Assembly: GCA_013399305.1 (NCBI GenBank) | Contig: VXAI01000136.1 | Span: forward strand, 1,842,938-1,906,937 | Length of the DNA stretch: 64,000 bases | Source of the DNA: Rostratula benghalensis | Lineage: Eukaryota > Chordata > Aves > Charadriiformes > Rostratulidae | Direction: 5' to 3' | Shown: in pieces, positions 24,849 through 35,916 of the stretch | Position numbering within the stretch: position 1 is the stretch's first letter | Layout: every line of letters begins with the position of its first letter | The notes under the pieces: generated by a model | Seen by the model: the letters and a program-made list of their open reading frames with translations, nothing else | Databases searched by the model: none | What the model was told of the DNA's origin: nothing | Program-made: the position numbers and the translations under genes

Positions 24849-24930
24849 AATGTGGTGTGGTGGGATTTAGCTCCATGCCTCCTATTACCTTTCATGGGAG
24901 GCATGCAGCTGAAGCTTTCCACACCATGTT
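24849..24930 (+). ncRNA. miRNA-precursor-like hairpin (prediction)
   Basis: The two halves pair over 37 positions (24849-24885 with 24894-24930) around an 8-base loop. I count 34 paired positions and three mismatches (24861/24918, 24865/24914, 24873/24906). Six of the pairs are G-U when read as plus-strand RNA. On the opposite strand those six become A-C mismatches, so only the plus-strand transcript folds well. Size and shape suit a microRNA precursor. A decayed inverted repeat is the alternative. I do not recognise the mature sequence. Confidence 0.4.
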
Positions 24931-25010
24931 AAAAATTTAGGCCTTGATGTTTAAATATTGAACAAAATACTTAATGTGAGAACATCACTTGCTCTTTCTT
25001 TGTTTTTCAG

Positions 25011-25139
25011 CCACTGTCAAAAGGGGATGGATACAGTTTATCAGCTTTCATATTGGGCCCTTTTGCTGATACTGTTTTAAATGAGGGTACCATTCAGCCA
25101 ACTTATGGCCCCCAGCCAATGGAACAGAAATGCCAATTT
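25011..25139 (+). other. possible terminal-exon-like segment
   Basis: A strong 3' splice-site motif ends at 25010: a T/C-rich tract ending 'ctttctttgtttttcag'. One frame from 25011 stays open for 43 codons to a TAA at 25140-25142. The encoded peptide has no start codon or recognised family. By chance a random frame would stay open this long roughly one time in eight. No polyadenylation signal is close; the nearest AATAAA I noticed is near 25935. It could be the last exon of an unknown transcript, or nothing. Confidence 0.15.
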
Positions 25140-25142
25140 TAA

Positions 25143-26324
25143 TTTCTTTCATAGTTCATAAATGCACATACAGAGAACATTAAAATTCCTACCCCAGCTT
25201 TCAACATCACAAGTGCTACAGGATGACAGACTGCAGGGGAAGACAAAGCCTTCAAATTATCATCTCAGGAGGGAAGGTTTGGCCTCCCACCAGGTTTAGG
25301 AAGCACTGGTTGATGGGTGTATGTGTCACCCTGGGGAAAGTGCAGCTGCCTTATAAACAACAGGAGTAAGGATCATCCCTGCACATGAACCCATCACCCC
25401 TTGCTGTGTCCTATTATCTGGGATGCTGTTGAAGTCTGCTCCTGTGTTACTATTTCACTGTCTATTTGTCATGCTGTAGAAAGGACAGAAGACACAGAAT
25501 TTTGTCCTCTTATTTCACTGTAAGAGTCACTTTAGTCAATCAGTAGGAGGAGGTTTTATACAAGTACAGATTGTTGGAGTTGCTCTTATGTGGTAAAATA
25601 AGTATTTAGCACCTACAGGCTAATCATGGTCTTCCAGGATTTATGGAGCTATGAAGCACTGAGAAGCTCCCCAGAGCCATGAAGAGCTTGAAGAGATATA
25701 ACTTTGCACAAAAGATATAAGCCCATCACACATGGTAAATGGTGGGAAGACAGAAGTGGCCAAAGGTTAAAATAGCTGTATTGCTAGCTTATAATACTGT
25801 GAGGTACTTATTTTGCACTACTGATTTCTTCTCCATTAGCATTTTATCCATATGTCCTGGAAGTTTGTCATCGTGGTCTTCTTTCCTGGTTAGGGTGCAA
25901 GAATCCCCATGTTAGGCAGTAGAAAATTAAGAAAATAAATAGAGAATAAGTGGTCAGGCAGGTCTCTTTTGGCAAGTGATCAGAAAAACATACTGGAAGT
26001 CTGTTTTCCTCCATACCATCTTACAAATGGGTTGACTTTGTCCTGTGAGTTCTTGCATACAAATAAGCAAACAGACCAAGCTTCATACCCAACCATGGAA
26101 AGGAAAAGTTAATCAGGACAAGGAAGACAGTATAACCTTTGCATAACGAGCTTAGTGCTAGGATACTGAGCCCTGTGCTAAGGTTTGCACTTGGGAATAT
26201 GATATGTTCCACCAATCATAAACTTTGTGGAAGTTTTTTGTTCATTGTCTTTAATTTCTAAGAAATAATTATTCCAGAATGGTCTAAGGAAAGGCTGGAG
26301 ACAGCACTATGGAGGGCCATTAAA
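25143..26324. other. unrecognised non-coding sequence
   Basis: No gene or repeat recognised with confidence. A short piece around 25775-25820 resembles an antisense MIR end but is too short to call. Confidence 0.45.
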
Positions 26325-26500
26325 GAAGGTCAATAGTAAAGCTTAATAAAAGGAAGCTGAGAGGATGATTTGATGACAGAGTATAAATGCTTCCATGAGG
26401 AATGTAAAAGAACAGGACAAAAACCAGTTTTTTTTAAAGTTTGGCAAATACAGACTGGTAATACAGTAGCATGTTTCATGGATAGTTAATCACTGAAAAA
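26325..26500 (+). mobile_element. ancient CR1 LINE fragment
   Basis: 'gaggatgatttgatgacaga' followed by 'gtataaatgcttccatgagg' matches the old CR1 segment reading GGTGACTTGATCACAGTCTATAAGTACCT. After a gap come a 'cagactggtaatacag' block and a 'gatagttaatc' block in the expected order. Diverged, with no coding capacity. Confidence 0.68.
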
Positions 26501-27078
26501 TCACTGAAAATCCTTTTTTTCTTTTTTTTTAATAATATGATTAAATAGCCATCACCCTCTCAATGCATATTCTGTGCCACTGCCTCTCTAAAAATGTATT
26601 TTCTAACTCAGTCATGTGAACAGAATCACTGAGATACTCCGTGGCCTGAGTGACCCAGGAAGTCAAATCACAAGGCAATAATAATGGATTAAGACAGTGG
26701 GACTCAATTCTTCCAACTCTGTCCACAGCCCTGCTCTAAGGTATTATCTGTCTTCTCTAAAGCCCTTACATCAACACAATCAACACAATCTTGCTGCGTT
26801 CTCTGTACAGGTGAAGTTTCACTGATACCTGAGAACAAAACCTTTCATCATAGTACAGCATCAGGAGGCAAAGGAAATTGCTAGTGATATTATGCTAAGC
26901 CATAGCCCTGTCTTCAGCAGATCCACCTCCATATCTCCTCAGACCATTTTTGACTTAAAGAGTATTAAAAAGGCATCCATCCCTGGAACTGTCTCCCAGA
27001 TCCTTAGACTTCAGTATATATTAAGTATGTCTAGCAATTTTTTATTCATCTGCCACCAAGAGGTGGTGAAGCAAGGGC

Positions 27079-27107
27079 AAAAAAAAAAAGAAAAAGAAAA
27101 AAAAAAA
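27079..27107. repeat. A-rich tract
   Basis: An A-run broken by two single G bases. No adjoining retrocopy is recognised. Confidence 0.85.
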
Positions 27108-28834
27108 GGTAGTTTCCCCAACAATTTCAGTGTGCATTTTGTGTTTTGATCTCTCTGACAAGATAATATTTAGAATTTCACTGGTTACCCTCTTGGTTGC
27201 TAAGTGACAACAGCACTGAGTCTGAGGAAAAATCACTTTGCAGGAGAGCACCCACAGAGCACTGTTCTCATGATAACGCTTTTACTATTACAGTGCAACA
27301 CATGTCATGGAAAAATGATAAGCTAAAGAACATCCAAGAAAAGGACTTCTCCAGCAAAGCTGACAGTTTGCAAATTTGAACTGAAACAGCCATTGCTAAA
27401 AGAAAAAAGGTGGGTTTCAGAATGAGATCCATGCTGCCACCCTAGGGCTCTGATTCAATGGATTTTAAGCACACTGCCATAACCCAGCCACACAAGGACA
27501 GATGTGATATTAGTGGCTAGGTTTATTCTCCAGAAAGTTTGGTCACAGTGCAGGTGCAATCAAGGAGTGCTCTGTGGCTTGTAGCGCTGTAGTATTTTAC
27601 TGTGTAGCCTTGGCCACTTGTGGGACTGCTCAGCTGGCCCCAGATCCAATTTAACCCCCTGTGAGATGCTAAAGGGGGGCTGCCTGTACTACACTGATTG
27701 GCAACCTTCATATAACGTTGTGAATACCCTCTTGTAAAATTATCATTCTCTTGCTGGTTCTGTCAGTGGATTAAAAGCAGTACTTCTCACCTCCCAAAGT
27801 GGTTCACAGCTTGGTGAATATTAGCATTTACTTTATGAATATGACTTCAGACGACCAGCTTGGTTCAGTCTATTTATTGACTGAAGCTATAAAAGGCCAT
27901 AACTAATCATCTTTAAAAAGATATGTGTTATAAAGTCCTTTGCTCTCATTCCTGCTACAAACATCAGATCAAAATAGAGACAAATTTTAAAAATTCACAG
28001 TTTTATTTATATTCAGTATTTATTAGTTAATTGCATATTTTCTGTAGGCCTACATAATCTCTATTGGACCTTTGTAAAAGCAGCTGTACCAGTCTACTAA
28101 AATATTAATCATAAAGACCACCTACAGGCCTTCCTGTTTTCTAGCAGCCATCTGGCTGGGAGAGAAAACCTGGCTCGGAAGGGAAACTAAGAAAAATGCA
28201 GAACTCTGAAATAGCTCCTTTTTTGTGGGGGGAAAAATAAAGTAAAGCAGCAAGCTGTGGGTTAGCACTCCAGCAACCACCCTGCAACCTGCTAGGTGAA
28301 GTATGAGGTCTTGAAAAGTTTGACCATGCCTAGAGCTGCGTAGCAAAGCACGTTGGAACTTCATGACACATAAAACCTTATGATAACAAATGGCCAAAAT
28401 AACATATGATAACAGGTGTAGCTGAGACAATATTTCGTATTTTGAAGGAGGCAATTGGATTTTTGTAATAAACTGTGACTTAAAATGCCAAAGTGTCTGC
28501 ATCAGGCTTTCATTTAGCAGAAGCATAAATCCCACAAGAAGAACAGAGCCAAAAAACTATCTTAAAACTACAGGCTGGTTTTCTGAGCAGATCTTCATAC
28601 TGCCTATCAATGGCCATTTTATTTTTATTTGTCTGTGGTTTCTAGGTTTGGCTCTCAGCAAGGTAGACAGGACATGGACTTCTTCAAAACAGCCACCAGG
28701 CAGGCAGCACTGCCCTACACAACCCTGTAAGATGGTTACAAGTTCCTAAATGTTGTTCCTTCCTTCTCCTCCCCAGACTCCCCCTTCTCTGTAAGTGTAT
28801 ATTTCCACTTCTATATACGGGGGTGGAGGGGTTA

Positions 28835-28875
28835 TTTATGGTATAATTTGCAGATTTTATGGTATAATTGCAGAT
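28835..28875. repeat. two-copy tandem duplication, about 20 bp
   Basis: The 21-bp unit at 28835-28855 is repeated at 28856-28875 with one T fewer. This is a recent slippage-type duplication in AT-rich DNA. Confidence 0.9.
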
Positions 28876-28934
28876 ACACCCTGAGTTTTTAGTGTTCTTT
28901 GGAAAGCCAAAAGTAATTTTATAGCCTTAGTCTG

Positions 28935-29066
28935 GCCTCTTAACAAAGTCTCTTCATGAGTTTTCTCAACTGTAAAACACTTTTTTGGTAGTTCTGAAGA
29001 TTAATTAGTTGATGTTGTGAGAGTACCTGGAAAGCAAAAAGTGCTATATTTGATGATGAATATGGT
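28935..29066 (+). mobile_element. MIR SINE
   Basis: The order 'cctcttaacaaagtctcttc', 'gagttttctcaactgtaaaa', 'tgaagattaattagttgatg', 'acctggaaagcaaaaagtgc' follows the MIR 3' half (ACCTCTCTGTGCC, CAGTTTCCTCATCTGTAAAA, GAGGATTAAATGAGTTAAT). Old and diverged. Confidence 0.7.
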
Positions 29067-30344
29067 TTGTATTATTATCTATATGTCAAAGTCTTTCATT
29101 GAACTCAAAATGTTACCAGCTATTGAGTGAGCATTTTCAGTCCCATCACGTACCATTTCACAAAGATATTTTAACCAGAGATAAAAGTGGTTTCTTGAGA
29201 ATAAGTTTCATCACTCTCATTTTCTTATCTTAAAATAACCCTACGTCTAAGCCAACCCAGCCTGTGTTTTAAGAAGGACACACAAATCTTTTTCTCCATG
29301 GTCACCCAGACTGGTCCATCAGGTAAGGAGTGGTTTCCCCAAGCATTGGCCAGAGGCTTGGCTCGGGCCTGGAAGCTGTTGCACTCTGTCATCACTGCAC
29401 AACAAGGCAGGACCAAGGTGTCCCTCACCCAGAACCATCTGGGCTGATTCACTGTTGACTGTGGAAGACACAATTGAGAACCTGAGGTGATGTTTAGCTG
29501 GAATACTGTGGGGTGGAGACAATTCACTTGAGATGAAGAAGTCTGCCTCTCTGCAGGGAGAGGATGGTTACTTGCAAAGAGTATGTGGGAACTGAGACCA
29601 GGCATTCCCCCACTGATTTAAGGGATGCAAAGGCAGAGAGCTTTAAGAACTTGAAATTTCTCTTTCCTTGTTTCCCCTACCCGTTATTTGGAGAGATAAT
29701 ATGAATGCCTCTATTTTGAGCATCGCAGCTGAGTGGTTTGAACCCCGAGCTGGATTATCACAGGGTAAGGAACAGCATGGTCACGGCAGTAAAGAGTATC
29801 ATCTTAACACAGGGTGGTTTTGTCTCTTTTTCTTCCTTTTCACACATTCATTTTAGAGTAAACTGGGTAATTCTTCCTGGAATGATGAGTTGTCTGGTTG
29901 GAAATTTGTGTCTAAACCTAGATAAAGTATATCCAGAGGATACATAGATCCAGCTTTCCTTGTTTTCAAATCAGTGGGAAACCTGTTGCTGCCCGTGCTA
30001 AAATAAAAATGAGGCCTGCTCAACTTTTTTCCCTCCAAACTACTTAAATTTCACTCTTGAAGATAAATTGAGTACCCTTGGCAGACAGCTTTTTAGAGGA
30101 CTGCAGCAATTAGAAATCCAGGAAGAACAGATTTGTTGCTCTATTCCTATAGTTGCCCAGACACTGTCAATAAAATAAGAAACTGGGTGAGAACAAGGTG
30201 GAGACTCTGAACTTTCAGACTTATCAATTCTGGAAGTTGCTTATCAAAAAACCTGCATTTTCAGACCTAGTACTAGTCAGTTGGAAAATGCCTATTTATT
30301 TAAAGAAAACTGACAGGGTATTTTTTTATCATATTCAGAGTACA

Positions 30345-30360
30345 TTTTTTTTTTTTTTTT
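30345..30360. repeat. T16 homopolymer
   Basis: An uninterrupted T-run with no recognised element attached. Confidence 0.9.
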
Positions 30361-30589
30361 CAAAATTATGTTCTCTCTTATTATGAGGTAAATATAAGTA
30401 GAGTAATAGTGAGAGTTTTGCTTTATTGTGCTATGTATATAAACAAAGTGGTCAATACTACAAAAGACCAGAACTTGTCCCTTCAAGTGCAAATTATCTT
30501 TATAAGTTTACTCATTTCATGTCAATAAGAAAAATACGGAACACTTAAAATAATTCCCAAGGATTAATATAAAAAATAGCAGTGTATGG

Positions 30590-30612
30590 ATGTATATGTA
30601 TATATACATACA
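30590..30612. repeat. TA/CA-rich microsatellite with a 16-bp palindrome
   Basis: A run of alternating pyrimidine-purine bases includes a perfect 16-bp palindrome at 30595-30610 (tatgtatatatacata). Confidence 0.85.
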
Positions 30613-31657
30613 TAAGCACACATGCACTTTCAGGTCCTTGTCTGAGTCTGGTTTCTGTTCTCCCCTTGTCATATTCATTCTAATTTCATCAGATGGGAGA
30701 GAAGAAGGCTGAATTAAATGTTGCTTGTTCAGAAACTCCAGAAGCAATATCCTGACAGCTCTCAGCAACTCAATGAGAGCCTGCTGCTGGATTTGCAGAA
30801 ATACACAAACTGTCTTCTGATCTGACCTGGGGGGGGGGAGGCACACTTACTAAGGGCATGTGTGGAGCAGATACTGTCCTTAGCAATACCTGCCAGTCAC
30901 TAGTTCCATTTTTGCCATTAAAAAGTAATTTTGCTCTAACCCAGGGATGCCATATTAGACATTCCCCGAATTAAGAAACACATTACATGTTCTGTTTTCC
31001 TCCTCACCATTTGCCTGGGGCTATGAACTTGTATATGAATCACTGGGCATTTGATTTTTCCATCGAACCAGACTTGTCTGTAAAGTAAAACTGCAGTTAT
31101 AAAAAAGGTACTTGAGTACCTCAGCTACTTGTGTGCATGTGTCAATAATCAGCATCCCAATTTCTAAAGGGATACGGTTGAACATGTGAAAAAAAAATTG
31201 CAAGAGAAAAGGCCTCAGGGAAAAAATAAATTCACAAACACATCAGGATTTTTCCACTCTGAGCTTTAGCAGAAAGCCAGGGGTTTGGCTGGGAAGTGCA
31301 GCCCCATTCAGGACAGCAGTTGCACATCCTTGTTCCACACAACCCTCTCCATGGGAGGACTGCGTGGTTCACTGCTTGCTGCAAGGGGGACTTAAACGGC
31401 TGTTACCAGGTCCACAACCCCCTGAATGCAATTGTCTTGGGGTTTCAGATGTGGTACTGTTTTTATTTCAAATAGTTCTGCCTTCCCTTTTTGATTTCTG
31501 TCATGGCCCCTTTTTTATCTCGGGGGGATGAATGCAAGACCTCCGTAGAGATCAGCCACGTTTGCTGGCATTTCAGTCAGAGGGGGGGAATAAGAGGATG
31601 GAAAAAAGAAGCCTGCTTAGCAGAGGAATGAAACATTTTGCCTGTGTTTTTTCCCAG

Positions 31658-31802
31658 CAAGTGCTGGCTGCTGGAAGAGGCTTGCATTTCAGAGGTCCCG
31701 TCTGTCTGCAGGCGGGTCCTGCAATCACTAGGGCTCGCAAGAGAGCTGCTGGAGCCAGCCTTGGCACCGCTGCTCCTCTGCTCAGCCCTGGCTGCAAGGC
31801 AG
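31658..31802 (+). other. exon-like segment between strong splice motifs
   Basis: On the plus strand a good acceptor ('cctgtgttttttcccag', ending at 31657) and a good donor (GGCAG then gtaact, boundary 31802/31803) frame 145 bp that are open in at least two frames. An average vertebrate internal exon is of this size. The peptide in either frame is not one I recognise, so a non-coding RNA exon or a pseudo-exon is as likely as a coding one. Confidence 0.22.
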
Positions 31803-31999
31803 GTAACTGTGTCTGCCCCTGCCGGGAAGAGATGGGATTCTTGGGGAGGCAACCTGCACAGCAGGGAGTCCTACGGCCCTCCTTACAGGAGATCAGGGGA
31901 TGCCCAAAGGCACCAAGCTCAGGAGATGCTGCCAGCTCTCTCTCCATGGAAGGGAATCCATCAGGGGCTCAGCCCTGCCCTGATCTCTGCTGCTTTCCA

Positions 32000-32012
32000 C
32001 CCCCCCCCCCCC
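32000..32012. repeat. C13 homopolymer
   Basis: Thirteen C in a row inside the GC-richer block. Such runs are prone to length errors in sequencing, which would shift the reading frames across it. Confidence 0.9.
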
Positions 32013-32189
32013 TCCGGGTGTGCTGCCACTGTTCCTGTGCTGTTTGTCAGCTCTTGCCAGGGAAACACTGGTGTGACAGTTTTTTCTTAAGTCCCATCCC
32101 CGGGCAAGCTCTGACAGAGCTAGAAAACTGTCTTTTTCTGAAACAACCACGCTGTTCCACCCAAACAAACAGCTCTGAGCAGTGAAATG

Positions 32190-35100
32190 CCCCATGATTA
32201 TTTCATATTTAATCATATGGCATCTCCTGGTATGGTAGGTAGCACCACTGCTGGCATCCACGAAGTGTGGATTGCACCTTGACACCAGCACCAGCATTTC
32301 ACTGTCATCTCCCTCCTGTTCCAGCATCCCCAGAGAGTGCTGCTGGGAAGGGGAATGGGATCAGCTGCCTTTCTAAAGCACACTCAGAGTCATTTCTGTA
32401 TGCAACAGCCTTACAGGCCTGGGACAACTTGGCATAAATTATTGTGCCACACAAATCCCCTCCTAAACAACACGGCTGCTGTTAGAAAGCTCTTTGATAG
32501 GCACTCACTGCCAGCTTTTAAAAATAATTGGTTCATACTTTCACAGGTGCTGAGTTTGTGTAATCCCAGTCATTTCACCGCAGGGTACAGTGAATTAAGG
32601 TGTCAAGGCATCACTGAAGTAAAGGAGATGCCCCCTCCTGGACTTAGAAGGAGAGAGAAAAATTCTCCTAGCTATTCCCATTTAATTAACATCTCATTTG
32701 TATTTGGCTGCACAGCTGCTCAGCTGCACTCCTAAAATGTGCAGCTCTGAGATAGAGGGGGCCCTGAAAGCAGGATTTCAGCAATCATTTGTTTCACATT
32801 GCCCGTTGTGTCCCTCAGGACCTGCTAAGCCAAAAAACTGTTAAGACTGAGACCCACAGGCTGGGAAGATTTGTGATTTACTGGCCATGGTAGTGGCTTA
32901 AGAGTGGCAAAGATATGATTTATCCAACCCATCCTGCATCCTTAGGTGCCTTCCCATGTGTGAGGTGAGTGTCTGAGCACTGTCTGGTGGAAGAGGAACA
33001 CAGCAGAATCTTGTCCCTGTTTTAAGACTCTGTTCCCCTTGTGTCTCTGTTTTTCAGATGAGGACATCACCCCTAGGAAATAGACTGTTTTTGTCTTTCC
33101 TAAAAACTGTCCATCACATTTGATTTAGATGAAATTGCCCTTTGGGAGCAATGATGAAGATGATTCAGTAGTAGAAAGTCAATCTGATCTCAAGACTGCC
33201 TTAAAGAAGGGGGCAAAGCAGCAGCCCTGAGATCTGTTGAAAACAAGCCTCTTGCTGATGTCAAAGGCTTCTCTGAGCCAGGATCTTCTTGGTCTCCATT
33301 TTAGCTGTCATTGACTGATCTTCTGAGTTAATGATTAAAGGAAGGTGTAAGAGCACTTCAGGTTTTCTGAACCTGGTGGGTTACAGAGAGCAGAAGAATA
33401 GGCTGGGATAGCTGTATGGCTCCTGTATTAAAAAAAAAAAAAAAAAAAAAGCTTTGGAGGGATGTGGAATAGCAGAAAACATCCAGCAGCACCCATGAGT
33501 TGCTGCAGCATGGCTGCAACATGAAATATGGAAAGCTGGAGAAATGGGGAAGAAGAGGGGTCTTCCAAAAGCTGACATCCCAACACTCTCCAAGTCACTC
33601 AACACCCAAGAAGCTTGCAGGTCTGATCTGTGCATTTAGGAAACCAATTGACCCAGATAAGAAATATAGAGCCTTCATCATCTTTCCATTTGTAGGCCAC
33701 TGGTAGCAACAGCTGATTTCTCTGTGGAAATAAAAAGACAAACCAGTAACAGTTTCACCCTAAATATACCACTGTATGAAACAGGTACACTGCAGTGGTT
33801 TGCCTGACTCGTGCCAAGGCTGTTTGAGCAAGAGGCAGTGTAGAGCAAGGGGTGAAGGGGAGAAATCTGGGAACATAAACCAAGGAAGGTTCACACTGAA
33901 TGCGTTCAAGAGATTATTCTGGAGAGAAAAGAAGTTTTGTGTTAACAGCTGGGGTGGTTCTTGAACAGAGAATAGAGATGTTATTACTAATTTAATTTCT
34001 TCTGTGTTTAGGAAACCAGGGTTTTGTGGATTAAAAAAAAAACCCAATCAAACCCCAATATAAAAGATTTCTGTTTCTCATCTTTCTCTCCTCTTTCAAG
34101 TAACAAGCAGCAGTTTTAATTCTCCTGTCCATGTGGGCTATGAAAGGCTGATGCTACTTTTCTGGCTTGTGATAATTCTGTGAGCTATTAATTAAATATT
34201 TGGAGAGCACTTGGAACCTCATACTAATGACACAGTATCTGTGTATTTTATCACTTGTTTAACTGCAGTCCTGGAAGCCAGACAGTAACATTTCTCTCCT
34301 CTGCACATTTTTGTCCTTTTACCTTTCTGAAGCACTGCTCTCTCTTTGTTTTCTCTCCTGGTTTTTAACTATGATAAAGTTTATCCAGCCATCTCTTTTG
34401 TTTACATCCCTGTTCAGCAGCATCCTCATTCATTACCTGTCAGTACAACACCAGGAGCAGCAGTTTCAGAAACCACTGGTGCAAGTGTATCCCAGTCTTT
34501 TAGGGGAAGCAATTAGTCACTTTGGGTCAGAACCATCAATCTAGGTGCCCTCCTTCTAAATATATATGAACTGTTATTCTCTTCAGCAAGCTTCTTGTTT
34601 GCCAGGCTGATGCACACTGACATCTAGAACAGCCATGAGAAAGTAACCTCCAAAAAGCAAAGCAAGCCTGAGTCTGTGGTACAGAATGTGCTGGGTTTTG
34701 GAGTAATAGATGAGCTCCACGTTTTGCTTATGCAGACAGTTGAGAGCAGGGGCAGATATGGGACAGAGAGGTTCAGCACATGGATGAAGTACGTGCCAAC
34801 CCTAGAGCTCTGGGGGTGTGGGACTTGTCCCAAGCAGAAGGCTGGGGGCAGAGAACAGAGACAAAAGTTCTTGCAACTTCAATGATAAAGGTGAGATTCA
34901 GCTCCCACATCTCCATTCAACTCAAACTCCAGGTTCCCTCCAATCATTGGAAAAGGGGGACCAGACACCAAACTGAAAACTTTATTTCATGATTCCTTCC
35001 CAGGCATGCTCTTCTCCACTGACTCCAGAGGGAGCCTCACATTTGCCAGCTCACTGAGGGCTATCTGTTGAATCCTACAATTCTCACCTTCCCAAACTGG

Positions 35101-35865
35101 TTAGCAGATGAAAATGTTTCACCACCTCAGAACTCCAAAGGAATTCCTTCAGCAGGGCTGAGGATCCTAAATCCAAACCTTGCTGCTGACCAGCAGCAGC
35201 AAAATAGTACATGGGTCATCACTGGGAGACCACATGGGAGTTCAACAACTTCCTCCTGGTTCTGCTGGGGCCGTTTGTCCATGTGGGGCATGCTCAGAGA
35301 AACAGCTCCACTTGCCACTTCTGTCAGACTGACTTGGCACATCAGTCAAAAAGTTTCAATTGAGACCTTCTCCATCACTCATTGCAGGAAAAAAATAAAA
35401 AATCAAAGCATAAAACAGTTGCTGGATGCACATGCAAAAATTTAAGATCCTTTCTCTTCCTCCCTCCCTCACAGGTTTTATGATAATTTTAAACTGTTTT
35501 TCTGCATGCACAAATCTATGAATATAAAACATGAAATAACATAAAACTGTTAAAAAGCAAAACTGACAATATAGAAAGTAAAATTAAAAAACTCTTCTCT
35601 GAGTAGAGATAATAATACAGGGAGATGTTGTCTTTACAAATGAGTTTCGTGTATCTAAATCTAGTCATTAGAAAAGTAGATCAATTTACCAGCTATCAAT
35701 CAATATAAAGTTGTAGAGGCCAAGAACTACAGGTACAAGCTGACATTTCAGGTTGTTTAAGTGCAAACCTGCTCTTCTGTTTATATAAGGAAAAGAAGAG
35801 CGACGAGGGCATGGCAAGGGGAAAAAAGTGCAGGAGAAAGCCACAATGACCATAAAGCACTGCTT
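32190..35865. other. unrecognised non-coding sequence
   Basis: About 3.7 kb with no gene or repeat family I can name. An A21 run is listed separately. Frames at 32337-32735 and 35068-35445 (+) have no recognised domain. Confidence 0.5.
33430..33450. repeat. A21 homopolymer
   Basis: An uninterrupted A21, the longest homopolymer in the window. It is directly preceded by ATT, so ATTAAA appears at its left edge, but no retrocopy body was recognised upstream. Confidence 0.92.
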
Positions 35866-35916
35866 ATTTAGGCAAACTTTTTGGAAGATAGACACAAGAT
35901 CAAAGTTTGCCTAAAT
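35866..35916. repeat. perfect 15-bp inverted repeat (stem-loop)
   Basis: Bases 35866-35880 (atttaggcaaacttt) are the exact reverse complement of 35902-35916, separated by 21 bases. A 15-bp perfect match this close is unexpected by chance in 64 kb. It may form a hairpin in DNA or RNA and may have arisen by local template switching. Confidence 0.93.

Larger units (their letters stand above)
26501..28934. other. unrecognised non-coding sequence
   Basis: No gene recognised. The interval contains an A-rich tract and a tandem duplication (listed separately), a 9-bp unit repeated twice near 26770-26790, and a weak MIR-like piece at 27775-27850. The minus frame at 28122-28535 (137 codons) has no domain. 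Confidence 0.5.
29067..31520. other. unrecognised non-coding sequence
   Basis: No gene recognised. It holds a T16 run (30345-30360), a TA-rich palindromic tract near 30590-30612, and a G-run near 30831-30839. The minus frame at 29225-29605 (126 codons) shows no domain. Confidence 0.5.
31532..32185 (+). other. GC-richer block holding the longest open frame
   Basis: The block is richer in G and C than its surroundings, so stop codons are rare in several frames. The plus strand is open for 217 codons here, while another plus frame (31638-32090) and minus frames (31573-31947, 31893-32327) are open too. The translated products have no recognisable domain and are rich in Pro, Cys and Ser. Openness in several frames at once argues for composition rather than coding. 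A splice-site pair inside it is listed separately. Confidence 0.45.

Noticed and set aside
27775..27850. A MIR-like stretch
   Set aside because: Similarity is confined to a few short words without the conserved MIR core.
31532..32185. A 217-codon plus-strand open frame as a protein gene
   Set aside because: Other frames on both strands are open over the same GC-richer block, no domain is recognisable, and a C13 run crosses it. Base composition explains the openness.
33040..33130. An acceptor-like tract (ctgtttttcag at about 33057) with an ATG directly after it
   Set aside because: The frame closes after about 21 codons and no donor or partner exon is apparent.
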